Assembly (NCBI GenBank): GCA_946222005.1
Contig: CAMIHP010000005.1
Location: forward strand, 1-64,000
DNA: 64,000 nucleotides
Source: an uncultured Candidatus Saccharibacteria bacterium
GTDB taxonomy: Bacteria > Patescibacteriota > Saccharimonadia > Saccharimonadales > Saccharimonadaceae
Direction: 5' to 3'
Below, piece after piece: positions 17,709 to 27,457 of the stretch. The position numbers were made by a program, and so were the translations under genes. Position 1 is the stretch's first letter. Every line of letters starts with the position of its first letter. Below the pieces are notes generated by a model. It saw only the letters and a program-made list of their open reading frames with translations. It did not search any database and had not been told where the DNA came from.

Positions 17709-18467
17709 TTACTCCGTTACGCCCAAGACCCCATCTAGAGCATAGGCGGTTGTTTCCCAGCCATTGACGGCAATGCTGTCGATACCCATCGCGCGGACTG
17801 GGTAGTCGTTGCCGCCTTCTTCGATCTTATCACCAAAGAAGAGGACTTCGCTTTTTTCTAGCCCATTAGCTTCAAGCAGCTTCTTCATGCCATAGGCTTT
17901 GTCGATGCCAGGGCGAGTAATATCGGTGCTGGTAGTGCCACCAATCCGCACTTCGAGACCAGGCAGCTGCGCCGCTACCTTATCGCGGTAGACTGGCCGA
18001 ACATCCTTGTACTTCTCTGCCCAGGCGTATTTTTCCTCAGGAGTGGCCTGCTGACCCAAGGCAGATATAGTAATCTGGCTCTGACGATCCTCGATAATCT
18101 CACCTGCTGGGTGCTCACACCAGATCCCCATCTCCCGTGCAGTCGACTCAAGCACACTCACGATTTGCGTCTTTTGTTCATCCGTCAGATCCTCAGCATA
18201 CTGCAACTGCCACTCGCCTGCGTGCGGGTCGAAACGATAATAGCGCGTACCACACGTCGGCATAGCGTGAAACTTAGCCAGTAATTCGGGTGATACATCA
18301 AGGCGGCTGGTCACCTGTTTTTGGATCTGCTTGAAGTCTCCACCAGTGATGACACATACATCATACTTCTCCAGTAAGCGCCCCAGCAGAGCCGCCATCC
18401 GGTCGCTCACGGGCGACTTCGTTACTGCCAAAGTATCGTCTAGATCAAATGCAATCAATTTTTTCAT
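17709..18467 (-). CDS. HAD-IIB phosphatase/mutase, phosphomannomutase-like
   Basis: 252 aa. HAD motif I FDLDDTL (8-14) supplies the nucleophile and general acid aspartates. CVITGG is motif II. The cap region has PTCGTRYYR. FFGDKIEEGGNDYPVRAMG carries the motif IV acidic cluster. The GGND-Y pattern and the order of motifs match the eukaryotic-type PMM family of HAD-IIB proteins, so conversion of mannose-6-P to mannose-1-P, or a sugar-phosphate phosphatase role, is inferred. AGGAG lies 8 nt before the ATG. Confidence 0.75.
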   Translation of the reverse strand: MKKLIAFDLDDTLAVTKSPVSDRMAALLGRLLEKYDVCVITGGDFKQIQKQVTSRLDVSPELLAKFHAMPTCGTRYYRFDPHAGEWQLQYAEDLTDEQKTQIVSVLESTAREMGIWCEHPAGEIIEDRQSQITISALGQQATPEEKYAWAEKYKDVRPVYRDKVAAQLPGLEVRIGGTTSTDITRPGIDKAYGMKKLLEANGLEKSEVLFFGDKIEEGGNDYPVRAMGIDSIAVNGWETTAYALDGVLGVTE

Positions 18468-18587
18468 GACAAATTCTCCTCTTGTAGCTAATTAATGTGC
18501 CATTATCATACCATAAAATATGGCAAATACATAATGAAATAACCAGTTGCGAACATTCTACTGGGCGTAGCCATCGAGAACACCCGT

Positions 18588-19796
18588 CTATCGCACGAGC
18601 ACGAAGCTGTTCTTGCCCTTTTTGATCAAGCTTGGATTCGTCGCTGGTTGATCACTGGTGATTTTTGCACCATCAAGGCTAATGGCATTGTTTTTGATGA
18701 GGCGGCGTGCTTCGCCATTGCTAGCGCAGACCTCAGCCTCCACCAGAGCGGTTACTACTGATTGAGGTGAGACGGTTGGGATCTCGTCAGCCAGCGCGTC
18801 AAGATCTTCCTCGCGCAGTGTCGATAGGTCATTATTACCAAAGAGCACACTCGTCACCCGCTCCACACTCTCGCGACGTTCGTGGCCGTGGACGATATCG
18901 GTTACTTCTCGTGCGAGTGTCTTTTGTAGGGTGCGCGCGCCAGGGTTAGCGTGGTGGGTGTCAATCAATCTTTCGATAGTTGCTTGATCAAGCAAGGTGT
19001 AGATCTTGATCAAATCTTCGCTCGTCTCGTCATCGCAGTTGAGCCAGAATTGGTAGAATTTGTATGGGCTCGTTAGCGCTGGGTCGAGCCATATTGCACC
19101 ACCCTCTGACTTACCAAACTTCACCCCTGTCTGCTTATTAATTACCAGCGGTGCAGTCACGACGTGCGCCTCCCCACCCTCGAGCTTACGAATGAGCGAC
19201 ACGCCTGTCACGCTATTACCCCATTGGTCGGCACCAGCCAATTGCAGTGTCGCACCCTTCTCGCGGTACAGATACAAGAAGTCATAGCCTTGAATCAATG
19301 CATAACTAAATTCACCATAGCTAATGCCTGCCCCACCTTCGCCGATCCGTTGCTGCACGAAATCGCGGTCAAGCAGCTGCGTCATACTGACGTGCTTACC
19401 AATCTTGTGCAAAAATTCGATGTAGTTCACATTTGCAAACCAATCGGCATTATTGACCACCGCAAAGTCCTGATCCCGGAATATCTGCCGAAATTGCGCC
19501 GTTAAGCCCTTAACGCTGCGCGCCACCGTCTCGGCATTGCGCAGGTCACGCTCTTGCTTTTTACCGTCTGGGTCGCCAATCATGCCGGTTGCGCCTCCCA
19601 CAAGCAGCAGTGGTGTGTGTCCATGGTCGATGAAGTGCCGGCACAGCATCATGACGGCCAAGTTGCCAATCGTCATGCTCGGTGCACTGGGGTCAACACC
19701 AATGTAGAAAGTGCGCGGCTCGTTGATATCATCAATATTGGCAAATGTCGTTTGGTTGATAAATCCGCGCCAGGTTAATTCTTCTGCTAAGGTCAT
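18588..19796 (-). CDS. tyrS: Tyrosyl-tRNA synthetase
   Basis: 402 aa from the ATG at 19796, preceded by GGAGG at 4 nt. Class I motifs: the HIGH-like segment near PSMTIGNL (about 40-46) and KFGKS (about 225). The body has the tyrosine-binding IQGYDFLYLY and GADQWGNS motifs. The C-terminal S4-like RNA-binding domain has EARRLIKNNAISLDG. It charges tRNA-Tyr. Confidence 0.96.
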   Translation of the reverse strand: MTLAEELTWRGFINQTTFANIDDINEPRTFYIGVDPSAPSMTIGNLAVMMLCRHFIDHGHTPLLLVGGATGMIGDPDGKKQERDLRNAETVARSVKGLTAQFRQIFRDQDFAVVNNADWFANVNYIEFLHKIGKHVSMTQLLDRDFVQQRIGEGGAGISYGEFSYALIQGYDFLYLYREKGATLQLAGADQWGNSVTGVSLIRKLEGGEAHVVTAPLVINKQTGVKFGKSEGGAIWLDPALTSPYKFYQFWLNCDDETSEDLIKIYTLLDQATIERLIDTHHANPGARTLQKTLAREVTDIVHGHERRESVERVTSVLFGNNDLSTLREEDLDALADEIPTVSPQSVVTALVEAEVCASNGEARRLIKNNAISLDGAKITSDQPATNPSLIKKGKNSFVLVR

Positions 19797-19903
19797 ATGT
19801 CCTCCACTCTTGCTTTTTCTTATGCTCATGTATTGCTATTTATTTTAGCACGAAAGAGGAGTCACGCGGCGGGAAAGACTAGCCCTACACACCCATATAA
19901 TGC

Positions 19904-19909
19904 TATAAT
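19904..19909 (+). promoter_or_regulatory. Likely -10 box of the PBP gene
   Basis: TATAAT, giving a leader of about 30 nt with GAGGAATAAG as Shine-Dalgarno. This is the leadered type of start, in contrast to many neighbours. Confidence 0.5.
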
Positions 19910-19945
19910 GCAGAGGAATATCGTGTGTTAGAGGAATAAGAGATC

Positions 19946-22618
19946 GTGGTCAAAAATAATTTATCACATCGAGTTAGCGTCTACTCCAATCTTGCAGCCA
20001 AGCGCCGCACCAAAAAAGACGCCGAAGCCCGCCGCAAAGCGGAGTACTTGGCGAGCTTGCCCAAGCAGCCCCTCAAGCGACTACTCTATCGGATGCATCC
20101 ACGCCGGGTGGCACAATTCTTATTTAGCAAACGTGGGGCTTATGCCATCCTCAAGGTAGTTGGTGGTTTTTTCCTCGTGCTCGCCCTTATTATTGCCGGG
20201 CTCTTCACCTACTATCGCAAAGACCTCGATGCAATTCGCCCAGGCGAGATAGACAAGCGCGTCCAGACCACTGTTACCAAATATCTCGATCGCAGCGGCC
20301 AGCTCCTCTGGGAGGATAAAGGTAACGGCGATTACAAGCTTGTGGTCGATGGCAACCAGATTAGCGATTATGTGAAGAAAGCGACAATTGCCGTAGAAGA
20401 TCGCGACTTTTATAACCATCACGGTATTAGCCTGGCTGGTATTTCTCGCGCATTCCTGAGCAACTCGCAGGGTAATGCTGTGCAGGGTGGCTCGACGCTC
20501 ACACAACAGCTCGTTAAGCAAGCCTTCTTCGAGAAGAGCGAAATCGAAAAACGCGGCCTCGATGGTATACCACGCAAGATCAAGGAGGTGATTCTCTCGA
20601 TTGAGGTCGAGCGTATGTACAACAAAGATCAAATCCTCAATCTCTACCTCAACGAAGCATCATATGGTGGCCGCCGCAATGGTGTCGAATCGGCTGCCCG
20701 CACCTACTTTCAGAAGCCAGCCAAGGATCTCACCCTAGCCGAATCAGCACTGCTTGCTGGTATCCCTAACAGCCCGGGACTCTACGACCCATATTACGTA
20801 CCAGGTAATAGCGCCCTCATTGCACGCCAGCACAAGGTGCTTGATAGTATGGTTGAGATGAATTACATTACTAAAGAGCAGGCCAACGAAGCAAAGCAAG
20901 TTGCCATTCTTGACACTGTGAGACCAAAGGCTGAGCAGTATGCCGACATAAAAGCGCCGCACTTCGTCCTGATGGTACGCGACCAGCTCGAAAAAGAGCT
21001 GGGCAAATCGACCGTTGGCAAAGGCGGTCTCACTGTCACGACTACGCTTGACTCTACACTCCAAGGCAAGCTTGAGACTCGTATGCAAAGTATGTTTAAT
21101 GGCAAGCTTACTAATTCTCACTGTGGTAATACTAACTGTGCGACCTATGCTGGCTTTACCAATGGCGCAGCTGCTATCGAGGATAATAAAACAGGTCAAG
21201 TGGTAGCACTGGTTGGGAGTCGAGACTTTAACTATGACGTCTTTGGTCAAAACAATGCCGCTACCGCCTTTATCCAGCCTGGTTCATCCATCAAGCCACT
21301 GGTCTATGCTCAACTCTTTCAAAACAAGGGTAATGGTAGAACCAACTACGGGAGTGGCTCTGTCCTCTCCGACTCAAAGATCAGCTTTGGCAGCTGGACG
21401 CCACAAAACGCCGATGGCAAGTTCCAAAACAACATTAATCTCCGCCAAGCCCTCGCTCGCTCGCGCAACATCCCCGCCATTAAGGCTATGCAAGAAAATG
21501 AGCGCAATAGGCGTGGCAGCACCTGGCAAACCATTCGCGAGATGGGCGACAGTGCTTACTGTACCCAGGGCGCAGATGCCCAAGCTGGTTTATCGAGTGC
21601 TATCGGGAGCTGCGGTACACGCCTCGTCGACCATGTCAATGCCATCGCATCTTTGGCGCGGATGGGCACCTATACGCCACAATCAACCGTTCTCAAAGTA
21701 ACCAATAGTACTGGCCAAGTCCTTAAGCAATACACAGCCTCTACCAAGCAGGTGATCGACCAGCAAGCTGCCTACATTGTCAACGATATCCTCGGCGACT
21801 CGAGCGCCAGAGCCAACCTTGGTGGTGGGCAAGACTATATGCCACAAATGAACCGCCTCAAGGCAAAAACCGCCGTCAAGACTGGTACATCAAACTCCGA
21901 GATTAATGGCAAGGTGGTAGCAAAGGATATTTGGACGGTTGGCTACACCCCAGCGCTGTCGATGGCGGTTTGGCTAGGCAACTCTGATACGTCACCGCTC
22001 CGCAACGGTAACTCGCTCATCCCCGCTATGCTGCTCGACTACACCATGGCCGATGCCACGCAATATTACGTCAGTCAACACAAAGCATCATACAGCGACT
22101 GGTTCTCTGCACCAAGCGGTATCCAGCGGATCAACAACGAGATCTATCCATCGTATTACAACAAAAACTCTAACCGCAGCAGCAACACAATGTCATTCGA
22201 CCGGGTGTCTAAGAAAAAGGCCACAAACTGTACGCCAGAGTCGGCCCGCGTTGACATCCCCGTCACTCGGTCAAAGAACTCCTCAGGCAAAGAGACTGTC
22301 TCGGCCCAAGATGGCTATGACGCCACCAGCAATGACGATACTCATCGCTGTACCGACTCCAAGCCAAGTGTTTCCGTCGCCGTAAGCTCTAGTGGGCAAT
22401 CGGCGACGGTATACTACCGACAGGGTAGTCACCCACTCCAGCAGCTGGAGGTGAAGGTGGGTGACCAACTCGTTGGCACGCGCCAGGTCAACAGCGATGG
22501 CGACACCAACGTCTCTATACCCTCCTCTGCTGGCAAAAACTTCACCGTGACTGCCACATTGACAGACAGTGTATACTACAGCGACAAAAATACCGCTCAT
22601 GGCCAGCGAACAAGCTAG
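19946..22618 (+). CDS. Class A penicillin-binding protein (PBP1-type)
   Basis: 890 aa, GTG start. A basic cytoplasmic N-terminus (1-66) is followed by one membrane segment (about 67-90). The GT51 glycosyltransferase domain has EDRDFYNHHG at 151-160 and GGSTLTQQLVKQ. The transpeptidase domain has SSIK (in QPGSSIKPLVY), SRN and KTGTSNSE. A Ser/Lys/Thr-rich segment and a beta-rich tail of about 100 residues follow. It polymerises and cross-links peptidoglycan at the outer face of the membrane, evidence that the cell makes its own wall. It is the only wall enzyme seen in the window. Confidence 0.93.
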   Translation: MVKNNLSHRVSVYSNLAAKRRTKKDAEARRKAEYLASLPKQPLKRLLYRMHPRRVAQFLFSKRGAYAILKVVGGFFLVLALIIAGLFTYYRKDLDAIRPGEIDKRVQTTVTKYLDRSGQLLWEDKGNGDYKLVVDGNQISDYVKKATIAVEDRDFYNHHGISLAGISRAFLSNSQGNAVQGGSTLTQQLVKQAFFEKSEIEKRGLDGIPRKIKEVILSIEVERMYNKDQILNLYLNEASYGGRRNGVESAARTYFQKPAKDLTLAESALLAGIPNSPGLYDPYYVPGNSALIARQHKVLDSMVEMNYITKEQANEAKQVAILDTVRPKAEQYADIKAPHFVLMVRDQLEKELGKSTVGKGGLTVTTTLDSTLQGKLETRMQSMFNGKLTNSHCGNTNCATYAGFTNGAAAIEDNKTGQVVALVGSRDFNYDVFGQNNAATAFIQPGSSIKPLVYAQLFQNKGNGRTNYGSGSVLSDSKISFGSWTPQNADGKFQNNINLRQALARSRNIPAIKAMQENERNRRGSTWQTIREMGDSAYCTQGADAQAGLSSAIGSCGTRLVDHVNAIASLARMGTYTPQSTVLKVTNSTGQVLKQYTASTKQVIDQQAAYIVNDILGDSSARANLGGGQDYMPQMNRLKAKTAVKTGTSNSEINGKVVAKDIWTVGYTPALSMAVWLGNSDTSPLRNGNSLIPAMLLDYTMADATQYYVSQHKASYSDWFSAPSGIQRINNEIYPSYYNKNSNRSSNTMSFDRVSKKKATNCTPESARVDIPVTRSKNSSGKETVSAQDGYDATSNDDTHRCTDSKPSVSVAVSSSGQSATVYYRQGSHPLQQLEVKVGDQLVGTRQVNSDGDTNVSIPSSAGKNFTVTATLTDSVYYSDKNTAHGQRTS

Positions 22619-22997
22619 TGCGTTTGTAGAGAACGATGAAATACCCTGCGACTGTATGTGCAGGATTTTTTATAGTGGAGTTTAAATATAGAATTATATA
22701 TCTACTCCAAGCTTGTTATTTATCCCCTAGAAGTAGCCTACACCCTTCGAATAAGATATCGGGGGATTAGGCATCTCCATAATGGGAATATCAAGAAATT
22801 TAGAGCTTACGATTAAAGATAGAATACATCTGCTTTGGAGTCCATCATCGCGATTCTAGCTCATCCAAGATACATCCTTAGCCTATTATCTCTCACAGCA
22901 TGCCTTCGCGCAATCAGCTTACACTCCGCACTTCATTACATTTTCTCCAGCTTCACCGGACATAATTGGGACTCACGATCATACAGAGACGTTATGA
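22619..22997. other. Intergenic stretch of 379 bp
   Basis: It begins with a likely terminator for the PBP gene. The rest is AT-rich with short frames only, and I see no RNA gene, repeat or credible protein. Confidence 0.5.
22645..22671 (+). terminator. PBP gene terminator
   Basis: CCTGC/GCAGG stem with a 10-nt loop, then A and six T. Confidence 0.55.
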
Positions 22998-23813
22998 TCA
23001 TAAGGAAAGCAATAAAGGTTCCACTACCCTCACCAACTGCCGATGCAGCTCCGGCGCTCCCGCCAGCCAGGTGAAGTTCTCGTGAGAGCGGTTCAGGGCG
23101 TCATGGTAATCCATGGGGCTACCAGCAATATCGGTATAGACACCTCCTGCTTCCTCAATAATGATCTGCTGCGCGACGTTGTCCCAGATCTTGCTCGTTT
23201 GATTGGCGCAGGCACCATAGGCACCCTTCGCAACCATTGCTTGGTCGACGACACTATTAGACGAGCGGAGATTACGGATCGAGAGGATGATGGCACCGAG
23301 TAGCTCAGCCTCGCGCTTTGTCTGGGCTGGATCCTCAGGGTGGCCGTCAATACCATACGCGACGAGACTATTAGCAAGGTCGGTTTCGTGCGAGACACGG
23401 ATCTTCTGGCCATTACACCAGGCACCCGCGCCCTTGGTCGCAACGTAGAGCTCGCCAAAGGCAGGCAGGGCTATGCCACCAGCCACTGGTGTGTCGTGAT
23501 CGAGCAGCCCAAGCATAATGCCATACTGTGGTAGCCCCGCCGCGAAGTTACTCGTCCCATCGATCGGGTCAACCACCCAGGTGTAGCGCGACCCGTTATC
23601 GATACAGCCCAGCTCCTCGTCGATGATATTATGGTCAGGGTATGCTGTGCGAATTGCGTCCGTCAGGAAATGGCCAATCTCCAGGTCGGTCTCTGTCAAG
23701 ACTTGGTTACGATCTCCCGCTTTGACCGAGTGAGAGAGATTGCCAAAGTTTGCGACGGCAATCTTCGCGGCGGTGGTAAGGGTGGTAGTGAGAAAGTCTC
23801 GATAGGTATACAT
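22998..23813 (-). CDS. Inositol-monophosphatase-family phosphatase
   Basis: 271 aa from the ATG at 23813 behind AAAGGGGAAG. The metal-binding motifs of the IMPase family are visible: TETDLEIG, DEELG, VVDPIDGTSNFAAGLPQYGI (classic DPIDGT) and IWDNVAQQIIIEEAGG near the C-terminus. Members remove phosphate from inositol-1-P, histidinol-P or 3-phosphoadenosine compounds. The substrate is not clear here. It stands alone between two intergenic regions. Confidence 0.88.
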   Translation of the reverse strand: MYTYRDFLTTTLTTAAKIAVANFGNLSHSVKAGDRNQVLTETDLEIGHFLTDAIRTAYPDHNIIDEELGCIDNGSRYTWVVDPIDGTSNFAAGLPQYGIMLGLLDHDTPVAGGIALPAFGELYVATKGAGAWCNGQKIRVSHETDLANSLVAYGIDGHPEDPAQTKREAELLGAIILSIRNLRSSNSVVDQAMVAKGAYGACANQTSKIWDNVAQQIIIEEAGGVYTDIAGSPMDYHDALNRSHENFTWLAGAPELHRQLVRVVEPLLLSL

Positions 23814-23920
23814 AATTGCTTCCCCTTTCATGGCATTACTACTATCAGTATAACACCCTGAGAATCCCGTATCAAAAATTAAACAATATCTCTTTACTAT
23901 CTGCTAGCTTCGCAACAACG

Positions 23921-25090
23921 CTAATCCGTCTGCTTTTTTACCAAATCAAGTAGCGCTGCTTCGTGGTCAACACGGCGACGTGATGACGAGCGAGTAGTTC
24001 GTTTCTTGGAGGTAGCTTGCGTGGTTGCTTGTGAGGTGCGGCTCGCCGTTGGTTGTTTGGCGCGGCTAGCCGATCGGGAAGCCTGTGCAGGCTTCTGATC
24101 TGTAGCGGCTCGCGCACGAGAGGCACGCCTGGCTGGCTGCTTTGGCTGCGGCTGCTCCACTGGTTTTGCTTTCTCATGTGTAGCTGGTTGGGGTTGGCTT
24201 GGGGCTGGCTGCTCTTTTTTCTTATCGGCCTTCTCTACCGATGTTTGAACAGTGCGAGCTCGTGGCGACTGGCGAGAGCGCGACGTCTTTGTTGGCTTGG
24301 GCCGGGTAGATGGTTGAGCTGCTGGCTCCTCTTGCGCTGCTGCTTTTTCCGATGATGCTTCAGCTGAGTGAGCTTTGGCAGGCTGAGGTGCTGGCTTTTT
24401 GACGAGCTTGGCAAAGATCATCTTGCCTGCAGCGGTCTGAAGGTTGCGAATAATCTCCACTTCACAGGTGCGGCCCAGCTGGCTGCTGGCTTGCTCCACG
24501 ACCACCATTGTGCCATCAGGTAAGTGCCCCACCGCCTGATGAGCGTCTTGCCCCTTTTGGAGGAGCGCCAGCGTCAGGTGCTCGCCAGGCAAATGCGCCA
24601 TCCGGATGCTTTGCGCCAGCTCATTGATATTGAGCACGCCAATCCCCTCCACAGCGGCAACTTTGTTGAGATTATAATCGATCGTGAGCAGCCATGCACC
24701 ATGTTGCTTAGCTAGGCTCAGCAGTCGCTCATCAACTCCCTCGCGTGCTTTGCTGCCATCCTGCAAGAGCTCTACCTCAACTTCATCCATCGCCTGCAGC
24801 TCCGTCACGACGTCGAGGCCATAGCGCGCACGAGCTCGCTTGTCGCTGTCGGCATGATCTGCCAAAAATTGCAGCTCGCCCACCACACTCCGGGGGATCA
24901 CCAGCGTGTCACCAATAAATCCTGTTTTGGCAACGGCTGTGATGCGACCGTCCATTAGTACTGACGTATCGACTAATAATGCTCGCCCTTTTGTTTTGAG
25001 CGTGTTACGCGGCAGCCGAGCCAGGAGATAACTGACTTCGCCAAGGATAATAAGTGTGATGATAAGCAACACAATAGTAGATAATTGCAT
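23921..25090 (-). CDS. PIN/TRAM-domain protein with long low-complexity tail (YacL-like)
   Basis: 389 aa. An N-terminal membrane segment (1-24) is followed by a PIN nuclease domain: LLVDTSVLMDGRI (about 39-51), VVGELQFLAD, and TIDYNLNKVA near 140 with acidic metal ligands. A TRAM-type RNA-binding domain (LTLALLQKGQDAHQAVGHLP, DGTMVVVEQA) follows to about 230. The last 150 residues are Ala/Pro/Lys/Arg/Ser/Gln-rich repeats such as RSRQSPRAR and PQPKQPARRA, unlike ordinary YacL (about 365 aa without this tail). The basic tail could bind RNA. It lies 13 bp after radA on the same strand. Confidence 0.8.
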   Translation of the reverse strand: MQLSTIVLLIITLIILGEVSYLLARLPRNTLKTKGRALLVDTSVLMDGRITAVAKTGFIGDTLVIPRSVVGELQFLADHADSDKRARARYGLDVVTELQAMDEVEVELLQDGSKAREGVDERLLSLAKQHGAWLLTIDYNLNKVAAVEGIGVLNINELAQSIRMAHLPGEHLTLALLQKGQDAHQAVGHLPDGTMVVVEQASSQLGRTCEVEIIRNLQTAAGKMIFAKLVKKPAPQPAKAHSAEASSEKAAAQEEPAAQPSTRPKPTKTSRSRQSPRARTVQTSVEKADKKKEQPAPSQPQPATHEKAKPVEQPQPKQPARRASRARAATDQKPAQASRSASRAKQPTASRTSQATTQATSKKRTTRSSSRRRVDHEAALLDLVKKQTD

Positions 25091-25103
25091 GTTGTTCCTT
25101 TTG

Positions 25104-26459
25104 TTATGTTTTTAGATAGGTAATGAGTGCACTGCGGATATCGCGCACGTCATGGATAAAGGGCATCTTGAGGTCGGAATGCGGGGCAATCGCTTTGGTG
25201 AAGCCGAGCTTTTGCGCTTCAGCAATGCGTCGCTCGGCCGCTTGGGCACTGCGTACTTCACCACCAAGGCCCACCTCGCCAAACACTACTACGCCATCAT
25301 CAAGGCGTCGACCAGCAGCAGCACTAGCAATTGCCATGACGACGGCTAAGTCGGCCGCCCGATCAGCCAGTTTGAGCCCACCGACAACGTTGATGTAGAT
25401 ATCTTTATCGGATAATTGCAATTTGGTGCGCCGCTCGAGGACAGCGATCAAAAGGTTGAGTCGGTTGAGATCAAACCCGCTGGCTGTCCTCTTAGGATAC
25501 CCGAAATGGGTTGGATTGACAAGTGCTTGGATCTCGACAAGGATGGGGCGGTTGCCCTCAAGTGTAGCCAACACCACCGATCCATCGGCATTTTGGCGCT
25601 CGGCAAGTAGTGCAGCTGAGGGGTTCTCGACCACTGTCAGACCATGCTCACCCATAGCAAAAATCGCCGCTTCATTCGTGCTACCATAGCGGTTCTTGAT
25701 GGCCCGCACCACCTTAAAACCGCCGTAGCGATCACCCTCAAACTGCAGCACCACATCTACGAGATGTTCAAGCACCTTGGGCCCCGCGATCGACCCTTCC
25801 TTCGTCACATGGCCCACCAGCACTACCGCCGTCCCCGATTGCTTGGCAGCTTGAATGATAACGTTGCTGGCGTTAGTAATCTGGCTTACAGTGCCTGGTG
25901 CGCTTGTAATCTCAGCCAGACTCAACGTCTGAATTGAATCGACAATTACCAGCTGGTATTGGCTGGTACGGATGGTAGCCGCAATATCATCGGCGCTCGT
26001 ACTTGCGGCAAAAGACAATGCCTCGTGCTGGTCGGCACCCAGTCGCGTCGCTCGCAGCGCTACCTGCCCAGCCGACTCCTCACCACTGATATAGAGCACC
26101 GCTTGCTGCTGCGCAACCGCATGCGCTACCTGGAGCAAGAGAGTGCTCTTGCCCATACCTGGTTGCCCCGCCAAGAGAAGCACACCACCCGGCAAAATAC
26201 CACCACCCAGCACTGCATCAAGATCGGCAATGCCCGTTGCAAGTTGTGCCGCTGGCTCATCCTGGCTTGCAGCAGTGATTGGTCGCGGCTGTAGCAACGT
26301 ACCTTGGCCAGCGCTCCGTGCCACGGCCGATTTACCCACTGGGGCTGGCGCTTGCTCGATGAGGCTATTCCACTGGCCACATTGCTCACACTTACCCGTC
26401 CACTTTGGTGAGCGCGCACCACACTGCTGGCAGACAAACATCGTGCGAGCTCGTGCCAT
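25104..26459 (-). CDS. radA: DNA repair protein RadA
   Basis: 451 aa. The N-terminal zinc finger uses C10, C13, C24 and C27. The RecA-like ATPase has Walker A GQPGMGKST (98-106). The RadA-specific KNRFG motif appears as KNRYG. The C-terminal Lon-protease-like domain has VVGGLKLADRAADLAV and GEVGLGGEVR. RadA promotes branch migration during recombination and natural transformation. It abuts the metallopeptidase-like gene and the PIN/TRAM gene in one minus-strand run. Confidence 0.95.
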   Translation of the reverse strand: MARARTMFVCQQCGARSPKWTGKCEQCGQWNSLIEQAPAPVGKSAVARSAGQGTLLQPRPITAASQDEPAAQLATGIADLDAVLGGGILPGGVLLLAGQPGMGKSTLLLQVAHAVAQQQAVLYISGEESAGQVALRATRLGADQHEALSFAASTSADDIAATIRTSQYQLVIVDSIQTLSLAEITSAPGTVSQITNASNVIIQAAKQSGTAVVLVGHVTKEGSIAGPKVLEHLVDVVLQFEGDRYGGFKVVRAIKNRYGSTNEAAIFAMGEHGLTVVENPSAALLAERQNADGSVVLATLEGNRPILVEIQALVNPTHFGYPKRTASGFDLNRLNLLIAVLERRTKLQLSDKDIYINVVGGLKLADRAADLAVVMAIASAAAGRRLDDGVVVFGEVGLGGEVRSAQAAERRIAEAQKLGFTKAIAPHSDLKMPFIHDVRDIRSALITYLKT

Positions 26460-27457
26460 TACACCTGCTCCTTGGGCTGCTCAATGCCATTGATGCTTTG
26501 GTTCAGCTCATTAGCGCGTACCGACAAGGCATTGAGCCGAGTGATCTTCGCATTATATATCTCAACGCGCTGATTAATTGCTAATCGCTGCGCCTCAAGC
26601 GCTCGCTGACGTGCCAAGAGCTTCTTACGTGCTGCCTGGAATGATGCATCATCGCGAAAGCCACCATTTTGGGCTCTCGCATTAAACACCTTAATATCAG
26701 CCGACAGCTGCTCAGCCATCTCTTTGTACTGTGCTTGATCAGTGGGGAGCTGGGTAGCTTCTTGGTTGATTGCCTTGCTGAGCGCTTTGGCTTCTTGATC
26801 GACCTTGTCAAAGACGGCTTGGTAAGCATCGCTACGTGCGACGATCGCCGCACGGTTACGAAAATACCGACCATAGTGCTGCTCTAACTCGCTGCTGATT
26901 GTACCAATCTGCGTGCCAATAATAGAATGAAGCTCATTATTACGCTCGCCTGGTTCGGCCTGGTCATAATACTTCACCATTGAGGCGATGATCGGATTGG
27001 TCTTGATCTTGGCATACTCTGCTTCGATAAGCTGGTCGATCCGGTGCCGCTCACCTGGGCCAAGCCGCTCATATGCAGCGTGCAAGAGCTCGTGTGCTGT
27101 CGTGACGGGTTCGGCGTTAGTCAGTTCTTGATTCTGTACATTGTAGACGTAAATCCGGCGCAGGTGGTAGCAACCAAGGATAGCTGCTGTGCGCTCTGTC
27201 GATTTGCAGCTTTTGTTAAACTCGGCCTTGTCCTGCAATTGTGGCTGACTCGCATAGAGCAGCTGCCGACCTTTGTCGGTCAGCTCAAGCTGATCAATCA
27301 CCGCTTGCATTGCACCATCGGGCTGGTACCGGCTCGCCACTGCGGCATCGTAGAGCTCTGGGCCATAGGTCAGCCCAGCCCAAGCCATGCCGCCGATCAC
27401 CACTAGGCCGACCAGTGTTGAGAGGAGGCGCTTAGGCCTTTTCGCTACGTGCGTCAA
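26459..27457 (-). CDS. Membrane-anchored HExxH metallopeptidase-like protein
   Basis: 332 aa. A basic N-terminus and one membrane segment (about 12-30) put the rest outside the cell. HELLH is at 122-126, preceded by two cysteines (C84, C96) and IYVYNVQ. The second half (about 170-325) is helical coiled coil with Gln/Ala/Arg/Glu. HExxH suggests zinc binding and peptidase activity, with an acidic third ligand perhaps in the EAEYAK segment. The start overlaps the clpC end by 26 bp. I know no characterised homologue. Confidence 0.65.
   Translation of the reverse strand: MTHVAKRPKRLLSTLVGLVVIGGMAWAGLTYGPELYDAAVASRYQPDGAMQAVIDQLELTDKGRQLLYASQPQLQDKAEFNKSCKSTERTAAILGCYHLRRIYVYNVQNQELTNAEPVTTAHELLHAAYERLGPGERHRIDQLIEAEYAKIKTNPIIASMVKYYDQAEPGERNNELHSIIGTQIGTISSELEQHYGRYFRNRAAIVARSDAYQAVFDKVDQEAKALSKAINQEATQLPTDQAQYKEMAEQLSADIKVFNARAQNGGFRDDASFQAARKKLLARQRALEAQRLAINQRVEIYNAKITRLNALSVRANELNQSINGIEQPKEQV

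Noticed and set aside
22835..23074. 79-aa plus-strand ORF overlapping the inositol-phosphatase gene
   Set aside because: No ribosome site, no promoter box, and its end lies antisense inside a clear gene.
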